Assembly: GCF_025154075.1 (NCBI RefSeq)
Contig: NZ_JAOAMU010000001.1
Location: 964,958 to 1,028,957 of the forward strand
Source: Chryseobacterium herbae
GTDB lineage: Bacteria > Bacteroidota > Bacteroidia > Flavobacteriales > Weeksellaceae
Reading direction: 5' to 3'
Length of the DNA: 64,000 nt
Shown here in pieces: positions 53,950 through 63,487 of this stretch. The notes beneath the pieces are model-generated. The model did no database searches. It was not told where the DNA came from and saw only the letters and a program-made list of their open reading frames with translations. Numbering within the stretch: position 1 is the first letter of the stretch; every line of letters starts with the position of its first letter. The position numbers were made by a program, and so were the translations under genes.

Positions 53950-56124
53950 TTAATTTATATCTACTGAATCTCCGGTAACCGTTGTAATGCCTTTGAATAT
54001 TGCTTTCGCCGAACCTGATCCTTTGATCTCCACTTCTGTACTTGTTATCGTAATTTTCGTTTCCGTAATGATAATTTCACTACTTCCTACTTTAAGTTTT
54101 ACCTGCTTTACCCCAGTCAGATCAATAGTTCCGGTGTTATCCATCGTGAATACACTGTTTTCTCCGCCAACAGCTACTTTATGCTTATTTCCGACATCGG
54201 TAATATGCTCACAGCCTACTTCCAGTTTTTTATTGTTTCCAACTTTATCTGTTTTATCGTTCCCGACTGTTTTGGTGCTGTTATTATTTGCATTATGAAC
54301 CACATTTCCGGCTCCATCAAAAAGCATATTCGCTCCTCCCTGATCCTTAAGGTTCATAGATCCGGCTCCGTTATCATATTTAAGTTCTGCGCCACTTCTT
54401 CCGCTAAAACTCATCACATTATTCCCGGTACCTCCGCCTGCACCAATATTTCCATGGAACATTCCTCCCATCACGAAAGGACGGTCAGGATGCTGGTGAA
54501 CAAAATTGATGATCACCTGATCTTCCACTTCGGGAACAGACATAAAACCACGGTTTTTATTGACTTTGTCACTGCTTCCTGCATCCGGAGACATCACACG
54601 GATAAATTCTGTGGAATCCTGTCCGCTCTGCCAGTCAAACTGCACTTTCACTCTTCCCTGATTCAACGGGTCTGTGTTGGAAATGACTTTGGCAAATTGA
54701 GCTTCTGCTCTCGGGTTTTCAAATTCCGGGCGCGGAATAAATCCCGTATCAGCCGCAATGGCTTCAAAAGTCCCGTCGTAATAACCTCTTCCATCTACCT
54801 CATGGGTAACACCAATGATCATTAATTTTGTAAAATAAGAGGTATCGTTGGTATCTGCTTTACGCATTTCGATATCTGCAGTACATCCCGGATACAGGAA
54901 TGGAACCGATGTAGATCCTGAGGTGATGAAAACCTCCGAAGCCTTACTTCCCGCTGTTCCTTTCTGTGAAGCATCGATATCCATAAAAGACGTTGCCTTA
55001 ATGGGAGCCACTCTTAAAGAAGGGGTTTTAAAAGTTTTTTCTGATATTTCATAAGCTCTTTTGGCAATATCAGAAGTATGGCTGATTTTTGAATTTCCAG
55101 TGGTCAGCTTTTCATTTTTACTGCTGTTGTAGCCATAAAAACTTGGACTCACATGCTGCGCTTTCATTTTAATGGCAATATCGCTTACACTGCTGCCATA
55201 GGTAAGTTTAACAGGTTTTTCCTGTGGTGGAAGTTTTCCGAAATGCAACACTTCACCGTCATAATAAAATTGCTCACCGTAGGCTTCTGCAATTCTTGCC
55301 AGATAATTATAATGCGTTTCTTCGTATTGAGAGCTGTAAGGGACGTTTCCATGTTGGGCATCTACCCTGAAATCGAATTTATTCTGCCCAAGACCTTCTC
55401 TTATAACATGATCGGCAATGCTGTTTAAGCTTACCTCTTGTCCACCTCCGAAACTCTGAATATGAGGGGCTGCATCCAACAAAACTGTCGGACTGAAGCC
55501 TGTAAGAACGATATTTCCCAGGTTTCCTTTTTCCTGGCTGAATCCTACTTCTGTAATGACTCCAACGAAATTTCGCTCAGGTCCCTGTTCAATATCTTTA
55601 TATTTAAATACAACTGTAATTCTCTTTCCTAAAAAGTTCTGTGCTTCCTGAAGATTATGATTTTCTGCATTTCCTAAAGCATCATGGGCAAGCATCAGGC
55701 TGAATTCATGATGTCTGGAAGCACTCTGTACGAGTTTAAAATGTTTGAAATGTTTGATCACCTGCCCTTCTATCACAATATCGAGCTGAACAACCCGGTT
55801 GATCCCTGCGATAAAGCTTTCAGGAATAGCCTGAGCATTGTGAATCTTTGAAGTAGGTTGTTTTGACCAGACCTTACTTTCTGTAATGGAAGGATTATTC
55901 GGAACCAAAGTCTGGTTCATGAACATTCCGGAGTTCTGTGCTGCCCCGGAGTAGATTTCCTGCGCTTTTTTTGCTGATTTTTTAACGGCCTCATCAGCTT
56001 TCTGAAGTTTATCCTCCGCTTTTTGTACGGCAATATTTTCAGCATTTTTCACCTTTCCTGTTACTGTATCTTTTATACTGCTTTTCGGGCCTTGTACTTT
56101 AATTGATTGATCATCCTTAAACAT
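53950..56124 (-). CDS. tssI: Type VI secretion tip protein VgrG/TssI (complete), 724 aa
   Basis: A spike trimer subunit. Residues 1-95 form a lysine/alanine-rich helical extension (KAEDKLQKADEAVKKSAKKA), then the gp27-like domain from about 100 (GINRVVQLDIVIEGQV, FKLVQSASRHHEFSLML), an OB-fold gp5-like stretch (NQGRVKVQFDWQSGQD), the conserved DRPFVMGGMFHG, and a glycine-rich beta-helix ending GDSVDIN. The C-terminus has no toxin domain, so cargo must be separate (LysM, PAAR-like protein). It heads the minus-strand operon that includes the LysM gene. Confidence 0.93.
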   Translation of the reverse strand: MFKDDQSIKVQGPKSSIKDTVTGKVKNAENIAVQKAEDKLQKADEAVKKSAKKAQEIYSGAAQNSGMFMNQTLVPNNPSITESKVWSKQPTSKIHNAQAIPESFIAGINRVVQLDIVIEGQVIKHFKHFKLVQSASRHHEFSLMLAHDALGNAENHNLQEAQNFLGKRITVVFKYKDIEQGPERNFVGVITEVGFSQEKGNLGNIVLTGFSPTVLLDAAPHIQSFGGGQEVSLNSIADHVIREGLGQNKFDFRVDAQHGNVPYSSQYEETHYNYLARIAEAYGEQFYYDGEVLHFGKLPPQEKPVKLTYGSSVSDIAIKMKAQHVSPSFYGYNSSKNEKLTTGNSKISHTSDIAKRAYEISEKTFKTPSLRVAPIKATSFMDIDASQKGTAGSKASEVFITSGSTSVPFLYPGCTADIEMRKADTNDTSYFTKLMIIGVTHEVDGRGYYDGTFEAIAADTGFIPRPEFENPRAEAQFAKVISNTDPLNQGRVKVQFDWQSGQDSTEFIRVMSPDAGSSDKVNKNRGFMSVPEVEDQVIINFVHQHPDRPFVMGGMFHGNIGAGGGTGNNVMSFSGRSGAELKYDNGAGSMNLKDQGGANMLFDGAGNVVHNANNNSTKTVGNDKTDKVGNNKKLEVGCEHITDVGNKHKVAVGGENSVFTMDNTGTIDLTGVKQVKLKVGSSEIIITETKITITSTEVEIKGSGSAKAIFKGITTVTGDSVDIN

Positions 56125-56279
56125 AGTGTGTGTGTTTTTGTTTAAATTATGTAATAAATTGAAATAGCTTCCGGAGGCATACAGCGATGGGAGGCAGTTT
56201 CTCCATTCTTATCTGGATTGTAAGAACTTCGTTAGAATCAGTGTTTTGGCTATAATTGTCCAAAAACGGCAAAAACAGA

Positions 56280-56305
56280 ATAGTATATTCTTACGAATAC
56301 ACTAT
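56280..56305 (-). terminator. Candidate terminator of hcp copy 2
   Basis: ATAGTATATTC and GAATACACTAT (imperfect, 4-nt loop) with TTTTTG a few bases later on the minus strand. Weak. Confidence 0.4.
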
Positions 56306-56343
56306 CCTGCACCAATTTATTTTTACTAAGATGATTGTTCAAA

Positions 56344-56754
56344 TTAATGACCAGATGAAGGCCACATTCCGCGGAACTCAGAGTTACCAAGCGTAATAAC
56401 TTCAGCACTGATTACGAAACTGATCAGCATACTGTTTTCGTCTACGGCATCAAAGTCTACTTCGTGCTGGATCACGTATCCATTTTCCCACTTAAGCGTA
56501 GTCAGTGTACCTTCTTCATGAGACTTGTTGAAAGTCACTTCACCTGTAGTAGGCTTATACTTTCCGTTTAGTAAGCTTTCTAAGATGTCAGATTTTTCAG
56601 TAGCTTCTACTGTTACTTTGATCAGTGCGTTGGAAGGATCTGATGCTACACGTCCTGATACATCTGTAGATCTGGATACGCTGTAGTTAAGCTTTAATAA
56701 TTTTTGCTCTTCTCCTCCGTTGAATTTTAAGATTCCTCTTGAATTTGCTGCCAT
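56344..56754 (-). CDS. tssD: Type VI secretion tube protein Hcp/TssD (copy 2)
   Basis: A 136-residue paralogue of copy 1 with the same fold motifs (MAANSRGILKFNGGE, GYVIQHEVDFDAV, ITLGNSEFRGMWP). Conservation is nearly uninterrupted over the first 70 residues and drops somewhat after that. It lies upstream of vgrG in transcription order, with its own conserved promoter. The two Hcp copies and shared promoter element suggest recent duplication with retained regulation. Confidence 0.93.
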   Translation of the reverse strand: MAANSRGILKFNGGEEQKLLKLNYSVSRSTDVSGRVASDPSNALIKVTVEATEKSDILESLLNGKYKPTTGEVTFNKSHEEGTLTTLKWENGYVIQHEVDFDAVDENSMLISFVISAEVITLGNSEFRGMWPSSGH

Positions 56755-56807
56755 GATTTGTAAATTTTAACTGTTAATATTTTGTGATTTAGTGATTGAT
56801 TACATAG

Positions 56808-56815
56808 CAAATATA
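56808..56815 (-). promoter_or_regulatory. -7 element of hcp copy 2
   Basis: TATATTTG on the minus strand, 53 bp before the ATG, positioned like that of copy 1. Confidence 0.55.
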
Positions 56816-56874
56816 TAACGACGTATTTTGAAAAAAAAGCTTTTGGATATAAATTTAAAAATTTGTAGTAATTC

Positions 56875-56908
56875 TACGATTTGATGTAGTAATTCTACGA
56901 CAATAGAT
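56875..56908. promoter_or_regulatory. Twin dyad upstream of hcp copy 2 (regulator site)
   Basis: GTAGTAATTCTAC twice, 21 bp apart, with the same GATTTGAT spacer as at 50048. Located 59-92 bp above the -7 element. The remainder of the 383-bp gap (56909-57083) is AT-rich with nothing further to report. Confidence 0.65.
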
Positions 56909-57083
56909 TTAAGCATATCATTTAAATAATTGAATTTAAAATAGTTAAATCCTCCAAAAGAAACGTATTTTAATTATTTTTTTACACTTAAAGGAGAAAT
57001 ATTAAGGATTTTTAAGATAATTTATGACCTGGTTAACATAGATTAAAAACATTTTTCATACTCTTAAAAACTAGTATTGGGGC

Positions 57084-57112
57084 ATAAAAAAACCGTCATT
57101 AAAAGGACGGTT
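57084..57112 (-). terminator. Intrinsic terminator of the lytic transglycosylase gene
   Basis: AACCGTC and GACGGTT (7 bp, 8-nt loop) followed by seven T in minus-strand order, 25 bp after the stop. Confidence 0.85.
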
Positions 57113-57137
57113 ATTATATTTTCAATAGTAATGGAAC

Positions 57138-58007
57138 TTACTGCTGAACCTTTCCCCCTTCTTTTATAGAACGGAAAAGGATTTTATTTTTTTTCAAAAG
57201 AAAATCCGGCATAAGATCAGTAGGAAGATAAAGCGGACTTTCGCCTTTTTTCTGCAATTCTTCCACGATTCCCGGGTTCCAGGCAAGGATTTCATTCAAT
57301 TGTACATTCAGTTCACGGGCAATCACATCCAGACTAAATCCTGCATTGATTTCAGTTTCCTGCAGAGGTGCCTCACTATTTCTATTACCTCCATCTTCTG
57401 TAAAGAAAACTTTATTCAATCGTGAAGAGTTGTAGTTGTTTAAAACACTTTCCAGCTCACCGGTTGCATAGCAGGCATTCAGGTATTTTTTAACATGATT
57501 GATGGTTTCTCCCGGAAGGTACTGGGAAAAAACATGATACTGTGTAGAACCTGCGGCCTGCATGGCTTTGGCAATATTTCCTTCACCGCAGTTATAAGCG
57601 GCTACAACAGTAATCCAGTCTCCGTATTTTTTATAAAGATTCGCCAAAGAAATCGCAGCGGTCTTCGTACTTTTATAAACATCCGTACGTTCCTGTTCTG
57701 TAAGACCGTATTGGTTGGCATGCGCGGTCATAAACTGCCACATTCCCACTGCTCCCGCTCCTGAGGTGATATTTCTGTTAAAATTAGACTCTATTAAAGC
57801 CAGATTCCTCAAGTGTTTCGGCACACCCTTCTCTACTAATGAATGCTCGATGAATTCAACGATTTCTTTATTGCCATTGATGATGTTATTGTACTTTCTC
57901 ACGCTGGCTTCCGAAGTATCGGAGGCGGCGAGAAACTGTCCGTTCACCATGACAAAAGTCCCCGCGAGCATCAGTCCTGTAAAGATATTTTTAAATACAG
58001 TTTTCAT
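57138..58007 (-). CDS. Secreted lytic transglycosylase with C-terminal LysM
   Basis: A 289-residue muramidase-like enzyme that cleaves peptidoglycan in the periplasm. Signal peptide to about residue 23 (MVNGQ). The SLT domain starts near 60 with the catalytic Glu73 in LALIESNF, plus AVGMWQFM and AAYNCGEGN, all canonical. A LysM-like stretch is near 225-275 (LDVIARELNVQLNEILAWNPG). It sits between hcp copy 2 and clpV on the same strand, so it may open the wall for T6SS assembly. It has its own terminator. No toxin immunity partner is nearby. Confidence 0.88.
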   Translation of the reverse strand: MKTVFKNIFTGLMLAGTFVMVNGQFLAASDTSEASVRKYNNIINGNKEIVEFIEHSLVEKGVPKHLRNLALIESNFNRNITSGAGAVGMWQFMTAHANQYGLTEQERTDVYKSTKTAAISLANLYKKYGDWITVVAAYNCGEGNIAKAMQAAGSTQYHVFSQYLPGETINHVKKYLNACYATGELESVLNNYNSSRLNKVFFTEDGGNRNSEAPLQETEINAGFSLDVIARELNVQLNEILAWNPGIVEELQKKGESPLYLPTDLMPDFLLKKNKILFRSIKEGGKVQQ

Positions 58008-58079
58008 TTTAATTTCTTAATGGTTATCATAAAGAAAGCTGATTTGTTTATTCACTTACCAGCTTTCCTTGTTTTATTC

Positions 58080-60578
58080 TTAATCTTCTACTTTCCAGCT
58101 CAGCTTATCTTCTTCATTATTCCAATCTACATGGATGGTCTGGCCGGATTTCACTTCTTCTCTTACGATCATTTTAGAAATCGGTCTTGCCAGCTGGGCG
58201 CGAATCACTCCTGAGATCTGTCTCGCTCCGTATTTGCTGCTGAATCCTCCTAAAGCAAGGTTTTTCACTGCTTCGTCTGAGATTTTCAAAGCCATTCCTA
58301 GCCTCGTTAGTGAAGTATGAAGTGATTTAAGCTGAATATTGAAAATTCGCTCTGCAATAGATTCCGTGATCGGTGCAAAAGGAATAATCTCGGTGATCCT
58401 CGCTAAAAATTCCGGTCTGAATCTTCCCGAATTGGACATAATCTGCATCAATGAGGATGATTCCGGAACTTTTCCTTCTTCAAACTGTTTTACGATTTCT
58501 TCACTTCCGATATTTGAAGTAAATAATATAATGGCATTACTGAAATCTCCCTCTTTTCCAAGTTTATCATGCACTTTTCCTTCATCCATGATCTGTAAGA
58601 ATACATCAAAAACGGAATGGTGGGCTTTTTCAATTTCATCAAATAAAACAACGGTATACGGCTGCTGTCTGATTTTATTAACCAACATTCCTCCTTCTTC
58701 ATATCCTACATAGCCCGGAGGCGCACCATACAGTAATGCTGCGGAATGCTCCTCTTTAAATTCGGACATATCAAAACGAACCATCGCTTTCTCATCATTG
58801 AAAAGAAGCTCTGCCATGGATTTTGCCAGCTCGGTTTTCCCGGTTCCGGTAGGTCCCAGAAGGAAAAATGACCCGATAGGTTGTCCCGGTTTGTTCAATC
58901 CGCTTCGGTTTTCAACAATGGCATCTGAAAGAATTTTTAAGGCATGATCCTGCCCTACCACTCTGTTCAGTAACATGGATTCCATATTCAGAAGCTTTTC
59001 TTTTTCCTGAGCCTGGATCTTCCCGATTGGTATATTTGTTTTTGCCGCCATTACTGCTGCCAGTTCCAGACGGTCTACTTTTTCTCTTTTTTTAGCGGCA
59101 TGCTGTAAAAGCTCTGCGTAAGTATCATCAATGATTTTGTGGATCTGATCCACCGGCATGGAATTGTCGATAACCGGCTGCTCACTTAATGATCCCCACA
59201 GAATCGGACTTATTTTATCTCTCAGAAGATTATAGTTCCAGATCAGTTCATTAGCCTGATCTTTGCTGTCGGTAAATTCTTCTTTTAAAATCGTTTCATA
59301 GGTTTCCTTCCAGCTTGCGAGTTCTTTTTCTGAAAGTTCATCCAGCATCTTAATCGCGGCCATCGTTCTGTCTAACAGGTCAATGGCAGCATCAGGCAGT
59401 TTTTTACCTTTTGCGTACCTTTTTGCTAAACGTACACACTCTCGAATAGAAGTTTTTTCCACTTCGATGCCGTGGTGCTTTTTGTAGCCATCAAGAAGAA
59501 CGTCAATCATTTTAACACAAGTTTGCTCGTCCGGTTCATTCACGGTCAACACTTCGAAACGACGGTTGAATGCCTGTTCCGGTTCAATGATTTTTCTGTA
59601 TTCTTCCTGCGTGGTAGCTCCAATTACGGTAATCTCACCTCTTGCCAGTTCAGGTTTAAGAAGATTAGCTACGTTTCCGATGCTTCCTTTCGAATCTAAA
59701 AGGGTATGAATTTCGTCAATGAAAAGAACTGCTTTTTCAATTTTCTTGCATTCATTGATGACTTTTTTCAGACGGTCTTCAATTTCTCCTTTGTAAGACG
59801 TTCCGGCTAGCAATGCTCCCGTGTCCAGTTCCAGAAGGGTTGCGTTTTTAAGCATTTCAGGAACATTTCCTTTGGTAATTTCGGTAGCAAAACCTTCTAC
59901 CAAGGCTGTTTTCCCCACACCCGGTTCACCGATAATGATGACATTCGGCTTGCTTCTTCTGCAAAGAATCTCAACAAGCATCCTCAGTTCTTTGTCTCTT
60001 CCTATAATATTTTCCAGATCTCCTTTTCTGGCCTGCGCTGTTCTGTCTACACAGTAGCTTTTAATAGAGGGAAATGATGAATCTGTAAAATCTGACCCGT
60101 TGGAAAAAAGTGAAGCAAAATCACCGTCTTCGGATACTGCGAAAGGGGTATCTTTTCTATATAAATTGAAAATTTCATGTTCTCTCAGCGGAAGTGATTT
60201 CAGCTGCTGCAGCGAAAAAATAACCTGAGGTTTTACGATAGCGGTCAAGATGCAGATCGGGGTAATCTCATCCAGTCCCAGTTTCAGACGGATATCATCT
60301 GCTTCTTCAGTAAGTGTATCTACCGCCTCATCCGCACGTACCTCATCCGGAAGATGGGCCGTTTTTGGATAATCCTCAATGCGGACATCTGCCCACTCGT
60401 AGAAATAGCCGGGATCTTTATCTATGCTTTTCAGGAATTCATTAAGGCCGATATCTTTATGCATTAAGGCCTGTAAAATATGTGGCCCGCCGTAGGTTGC
60501 ATTATAATTTTCCTTTGCTATCGACTGGGCAATATGAAATAGCTGTTTTACTGTTTCGTTGGTTACTAGTACTCCCAT
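58080..60578 (-). CDS. tssH: ClpV-like AAA+ ATPase TssH of the type VI system
   Basis: An 832-residue Clp/Hsp100 ATPase that recycles the contracted sheath. Two AAA modules: Walker A GEPGVGKTALVEG (about 217) with VLFIDEIHTLL, and GPTGTGKTELAKS (about 574) with VVLFDEIEKAH. A Clp-N repeat domain is at the start (AQSIAKENYNATYGGPHILQ). The middle domain is short, unlike ClpB, as expected for ClpV. It starts at ATG 60578 after a 214-bp gap. Within this neighbourhood (Hcp, VgrG) assignment to TssH is strong, although a chaperone role cannot be excluded from sequence alone. Confidence 0.92.
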   Translation of the reverse strand: MGVLVTNETVKQLFHIAQSIAKENYNATYGGPHILQALMHKDIGLNEFLKSIDKDPGYFYEWADVRIEDYPKTAHLPDEVRADEAVDTLTEEADDIRLKLGLDEITPICILTAIVKPQVIFSLQQLKSLPLREHEIFNLYRKDTPFAVSEDGDFASLFSNGSDFTDSSFPSIKSYCVDRTAQARKGDLENIIGRDKELRMLVEILCRRSKPNVIIIGEPGVGKTALVEGFATEITKGNVPEMLKNATLLELDTGALLAGTSYKGEIEDRLKKVINECKKIEKAVLFIDEIHTLLDSKGSIGNVANLLKPELARGEITVIGATTQEEYRKIIEPEQAFNRRFEVLTVNEPDEQTCVKMIDVLLDGYKKHHGIEVEKTSIRECVRLAKRYAKGKKLPDAAIDLLDRTMAAIKMLDELSEKELASWKETYETILKEEFTDSKDQANELIWNYNLLRDKISPILWGSLSEQPVIDNSMPVDQIHKIIDDTYAELLQHAAKKREKVDRLELAAVMAAKTNIPIGKIQAQEKEKLLNMESMLLNRVVGQDHALKILSDAIVENRSGLNKPGQPIGSFFLLGPTGTGKTELAKSMAELLFNDEKAMVRFDMSEFKEEHSAALLYGAPPGYVGYEEGGMLVNKIRQQPYTVVLFDEIEKAHHSVFDVFLQIMDEGKVHDKLGKEGDFSNAIILFTSNIGSEEIVKQFEEGKVPESSSLMQIMSNSGRFRPEFLARITEIIPFAPITESIAERIFNIQLKSLHTSLTRLGMALKISDEAVKNLALGGFSSKYGARQISGVIRAQLARPISKMIVREEVKSGQTIHVDWNNEEDKLSWKVED

Positions 60579-60664
60579 TTATAATTTTTCTAATATTAAT
60601 ATGTCTGTGTTCTTTATCGTTTTATCAGATGATTTGGTGCAATCTGTCAAAAGATACATTTTTA

Positions 60665-60672
60665 CAAATATA
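60665..60672 (-). promoter_or_regulatory. Candidate -7 element for clpV
   Basis: TATATTTG on the minus strand, 86 bp before the ATG. No twin dyad of the hcp kind is seen above it. Confidence 0.4.
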
Positions 60673-60792
60673 TCTTTTTTATACACAATGTATGTAGGGT
60701 TAAAGATAGTTAATTCTTTGATTAGAGAAGTAATAAGTTTTTCGGTGGTGATTTTGTTTTGGGATGATTAATAATTCAATTTTAAATTCAAA

Positions 60793-61425
60793 TTAATCAC
60801 TTGGAACACTATTCGGGCGATATGGAAAACCAGGTAGACCTTCACTGTAAATCAAAGAATCTTTTTTATAGAGTCTTTTTCCTATAATCTTTCCATTGTA
60901 GTCATGTAATTTTAAAGTATCCGTAAAATATCCATTTTTAGTGTAAATTTCAAAATATAATTGTCCATTAGGATGAAATTCCTTCCAAAGCCCGGTTCCT
61001 TTATCGAAAGTGGTTTCATAAATAACCGTTCCCTTATCGTTAAAATACTTGTAAGGTCCTTCTCTCAAACCATTCTTAAAATATTCCTCCCGCCATATTT
61101 TCCCTTGGGCAAAAACATTTCCATCTTTATCGAAATCCGCATGACCACTTAACCATTTTCCTTCTTTAGAATTATCAATTCCTGTTTTTCCAAACCTAAC
61201 ACTTCCTTCAACAAATCGCTCTTCTACTAAACCTGTTCCGAAGCCATTGTTTTCTATTTTAATTTTCGGTGGAAAATCGGAGTCATATCTATAGTTTCGA
61301 TCAATTAAAACCTGAACGGAACCTTTTAGCAAAGGGAGAGTTTTGTTTTGCTTATTGGTTTTACACGAAATTAAAAACAATATCGTAAAAAGTATAATTA
61401 TAGTCTTAATAGTTTTGTAAATCAT
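60793..61425 (-). CDS. Lipoprotein with YwqK/MORN-like repeats, candidate immunity protein, 210 aa
   Basis: A lipoprotein with signal and lipobox ending LFLISC at Cys21. The rest has YwqK-like repeats (REEYFKNGLREGPYKYFNDKG, LWKEFHPNGQLYFEIYTKNG), a family often next to toxins and annotated as antitoxin or immunity. Its start lies 20 bp inside the end of the metalloprotease gene, so it is translationally coupled. An outer membrane or periplasmic anchor suits protection against a periplasm-delivered protease. The role is inferred from position and family. Confidence 0.72.
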   Translation of the reverse strand: MIYKTIKTIIILFTILFLISCKTNKQNKTLPLLKGSVQVLIDRNYRYDSDFPPKIKIENNGFGTGLVEERFVEGSVRFGKTGIDNSKEGKWLSGHADFDKDGNVFAQGKIWREEYFKNGLREGPYKYFNDKGTVIYETTFDKGTGLWKEFHPNGQLYFEIYTKNGYFTDTLKLHDYNGKIIGKRLYKKDSLIYSEGLPGFPYRPNSVPSD

Positions 61426-63475
61426 CTCGCATTGTTTTTATTTGATTATGAAGATAAACAATTCTAGTATTATCATAGTCCAGGATATTTTTGGTTGTTC
61501 CTTTTATAAACATCAAATAGTTGGAATGTATTTGGTGAATAACTGAGTAATAATAGCTTTTGGTTTCTTGTAAAATTACAGTATAATCGGTTCCTTTTAA
61601 ATTCATCTTGTACTTATGCACTTGAATTTTATCTGATAAAATTGTATTTAACTCCTGTACTACCTTCCTGTTTTCATTTATGTATGCCGTATTTTTACTA
61701 ATCTCATTTCTACAAATAGACAAATATTGATCTTTTGTCTGCGCGTTTGCACCTTTTCCTGCCACTATAACCGATCCAGGCTGCTCTCTATATTTTGTTT
61801 CAATGTTTGTCTTCAAAGTTGTAATTTCAGTAACTTTAGACTGAAAATAAGTATTTGAATTTCTGATCCTACTGATTATGGTACTTTTCTTAGCCGTAGC
61901 CTGCGATGGACTATAAGTTGTATTTGAATCTGTTCTTGATTTTCTTATCCATGTTTCAATGGGAAGAATGCAGTTTTCATTTTTCGAACCATCAGGATTT
62001 TTTTCGGCTTGCCCATTTCCTAAAATATTCTCTCTGGCAATTTTATAGGATGCTTTCTCTTTTGTATCAAAGAATAAATGCGGAAGTCCCAACATATGTC
62101 CAATTTCATGGGCATAAGTATCCTTCGATCCTGTATTAGTAGAATATACTATTAAGGAATAATGGTTGAGCGGATTGGTTCTGCTATATGCTCCGGTATT
62201 ATTATCAGAAGATTCAAAATCACTTAAAATAATCAGCCCCCCTGCATAAGTTTTACTCTTTCCTTTTAATTTATTTTTGTATTCTGTAATGGTAACTTCA
62301 TCCATCTCATTGGCTTTGTCTACCAATCCTAAATCTTTTTGATTGTCAACGATAACATCAGTAGAAACAGGTACTTTCTTGCAGTTTCCTGATGCATCTA
62401 TGCTTCCTGGTTTGCACGTATTTGTTCCTGGAATTACATCATATTTTTGCTTAACCACATTTCCAAAATATTTCTTATTCGTCCAATCTACCTTATCAAA
62501 AGCATAAAAGTAATCATCCAAATCTACTGTTCCAAGACCATCAAACATTGCCTGATTTTCTAGTTCAACTTCAAACCCAGCCTGATTTAAAGAATTTTCA
62601 TTCAAATATTCTTTTACATTACTATCCTTAAATTTTTGAAACAGTGCCTGTGCCTTTGCTGACGGAGCTCCATCAGCTGAAACCAGTGCTATGACCCTAA
62701 ACTTTAACTTCAAAACTTTGTTCTCCATCATGATAAAACCTCCTACAGTAATTAATTTTTTTGTTGGATTTTCTTGCTGAATTTTATATTTCTTTTCAGG
62801 AGATTCTTTTAAACATTTTATCTTAAGTTCTACAACTTCTTTATTAGAGGAGATTTGCTTTTCAGTTCTGTTACCTGTCTTTACTCCACCAACCAATTCG
62901 AAACTGTAAAATTCATCACCTTCTAAATAGATTTTTTCATCCACAAGGCTGCCACTGCCAATGTTTACTTCAAGTGATAAAGAAATTTCTTTAGTAGGGT
63001 CCGGCTTTATCAGTACAAAAGGTGTATCGATTCTTCCGTTGGTACATGGCAGAGGGAATTCATTAAATCGGTAACTTTCTTTTATTATTTTCTTAGCTCC
63101 CGGCTCATCAGTAATTTTTGCGATAACATCTCCCAAGTCACTTGTGACAAGTGCTTTTCTATAAAAGTACTCTACATTTGAAAAGTCAACATCTTGTATT
63201 TTGTTTATTTCTTCCGAAGCCGGATCTACATCTATCCAATCGAAACCGAATTCTCCCTTATAATTTGCAGGATCTTTAATTCGTACTTTAATATAATAAT
63301 TAACAATATCTGCTGAGGGTGCATTATCCGGATTTCCTGCATAAATAATTTTTGTATCACTATTCTCAATATAACTCGCTGAAGCGCTTTCTACAATACC
63401 CGCTTCCGAATAATAACTGAGATGCTCCTCAACGATCTCGTATATCTTTCCTTGTACTATTCTGGTTCTGCTCAT
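61406..63475 (-). CDS. Zinc metalloprotease, candidate T6SS effector, 689 aa
   Basis: A large protein without signal peptide (MSRTRIVQGKIYEIVEEHLSYYS). The zincin signature HEIGHMLGLPH lies at His456-His466 with Glu457 as the catalytic acid, so the three zinc ligands are His456, His460 and His466 (metzincin/gametolysin type). It is preceded by an extended beta-rich region (about 1-390) and followed by an acidic helical tail. It lies directly downstream of a VgrG (12-bp gap) and overlaps an immunity-like lipoprotein gene. Delivery by T6SS is inferred; catalytic zinc site is seen. Confidence 0.8.
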   Translation of the reverse strand: MSRTRIVQGKIYEIVEEHLSYYSEAGIVESASASYIENSDTKIIYAGNPDNAPSADIVNYYIKVRIKDPANYKGEFGFDWIDVDPASEEINKIQDVDFSNVEYFYRKALVTSDLGDVIAKITDEPGAKKIIKESYRFNEFPLPCTNGRIDTPFVLIKPDPTKEISLSLEVNIGSGSLVDEKIYLEGDEFYSFELVGGVKTGNRTEKQISSNKEVVELKIKCLKESPEKKYKIQQENPTKKLITVGGFIMMENKVLKLKFRVIALVSADGAPSAKAQALFQKFKDSNVKEYLNENSLNQAGFEVELENQAMFDGLGTVDLDDYFYAFDKVDWTNKKYFGNVVKQKYDVIPGTNTCKPGSIDASGNCKKVPVSTDVIVDNQKDLGLVDKANEMDEVTITEYKNKLKGKSKTYAGGLIILSDFESSDNNTGAYSRTNPLNHYSLIVYSTNTGSKDTYAHEIGHMLGLPHLFFDTKEKASYKIARENILGNGQAEKNPDGSKNENCILPIETWIRKSRTDSNTTYSPSQATAKKSTIISRIRNSNTYFQSKVTEITTLKTNIETKYREQPGSVIVAGKGANAQTKDQYLSICRNEISKNTAYINENRKVVQELNTILSDKIQVHKYKMNLKGTDYTVILQETKSYYYSVIHQIHSNYLMFIKGTTKNILDYDNTRIVYLHNQIKTMRDDLQNY

Positions 63476-63487
63476 AATATTCTATTT

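Noticed and set aside
54181..54825. A 214-codon frame opposite vgrG
   Set aside because: Antisense to a clear VgrG; the translation is low-complexity and lacks any motif.
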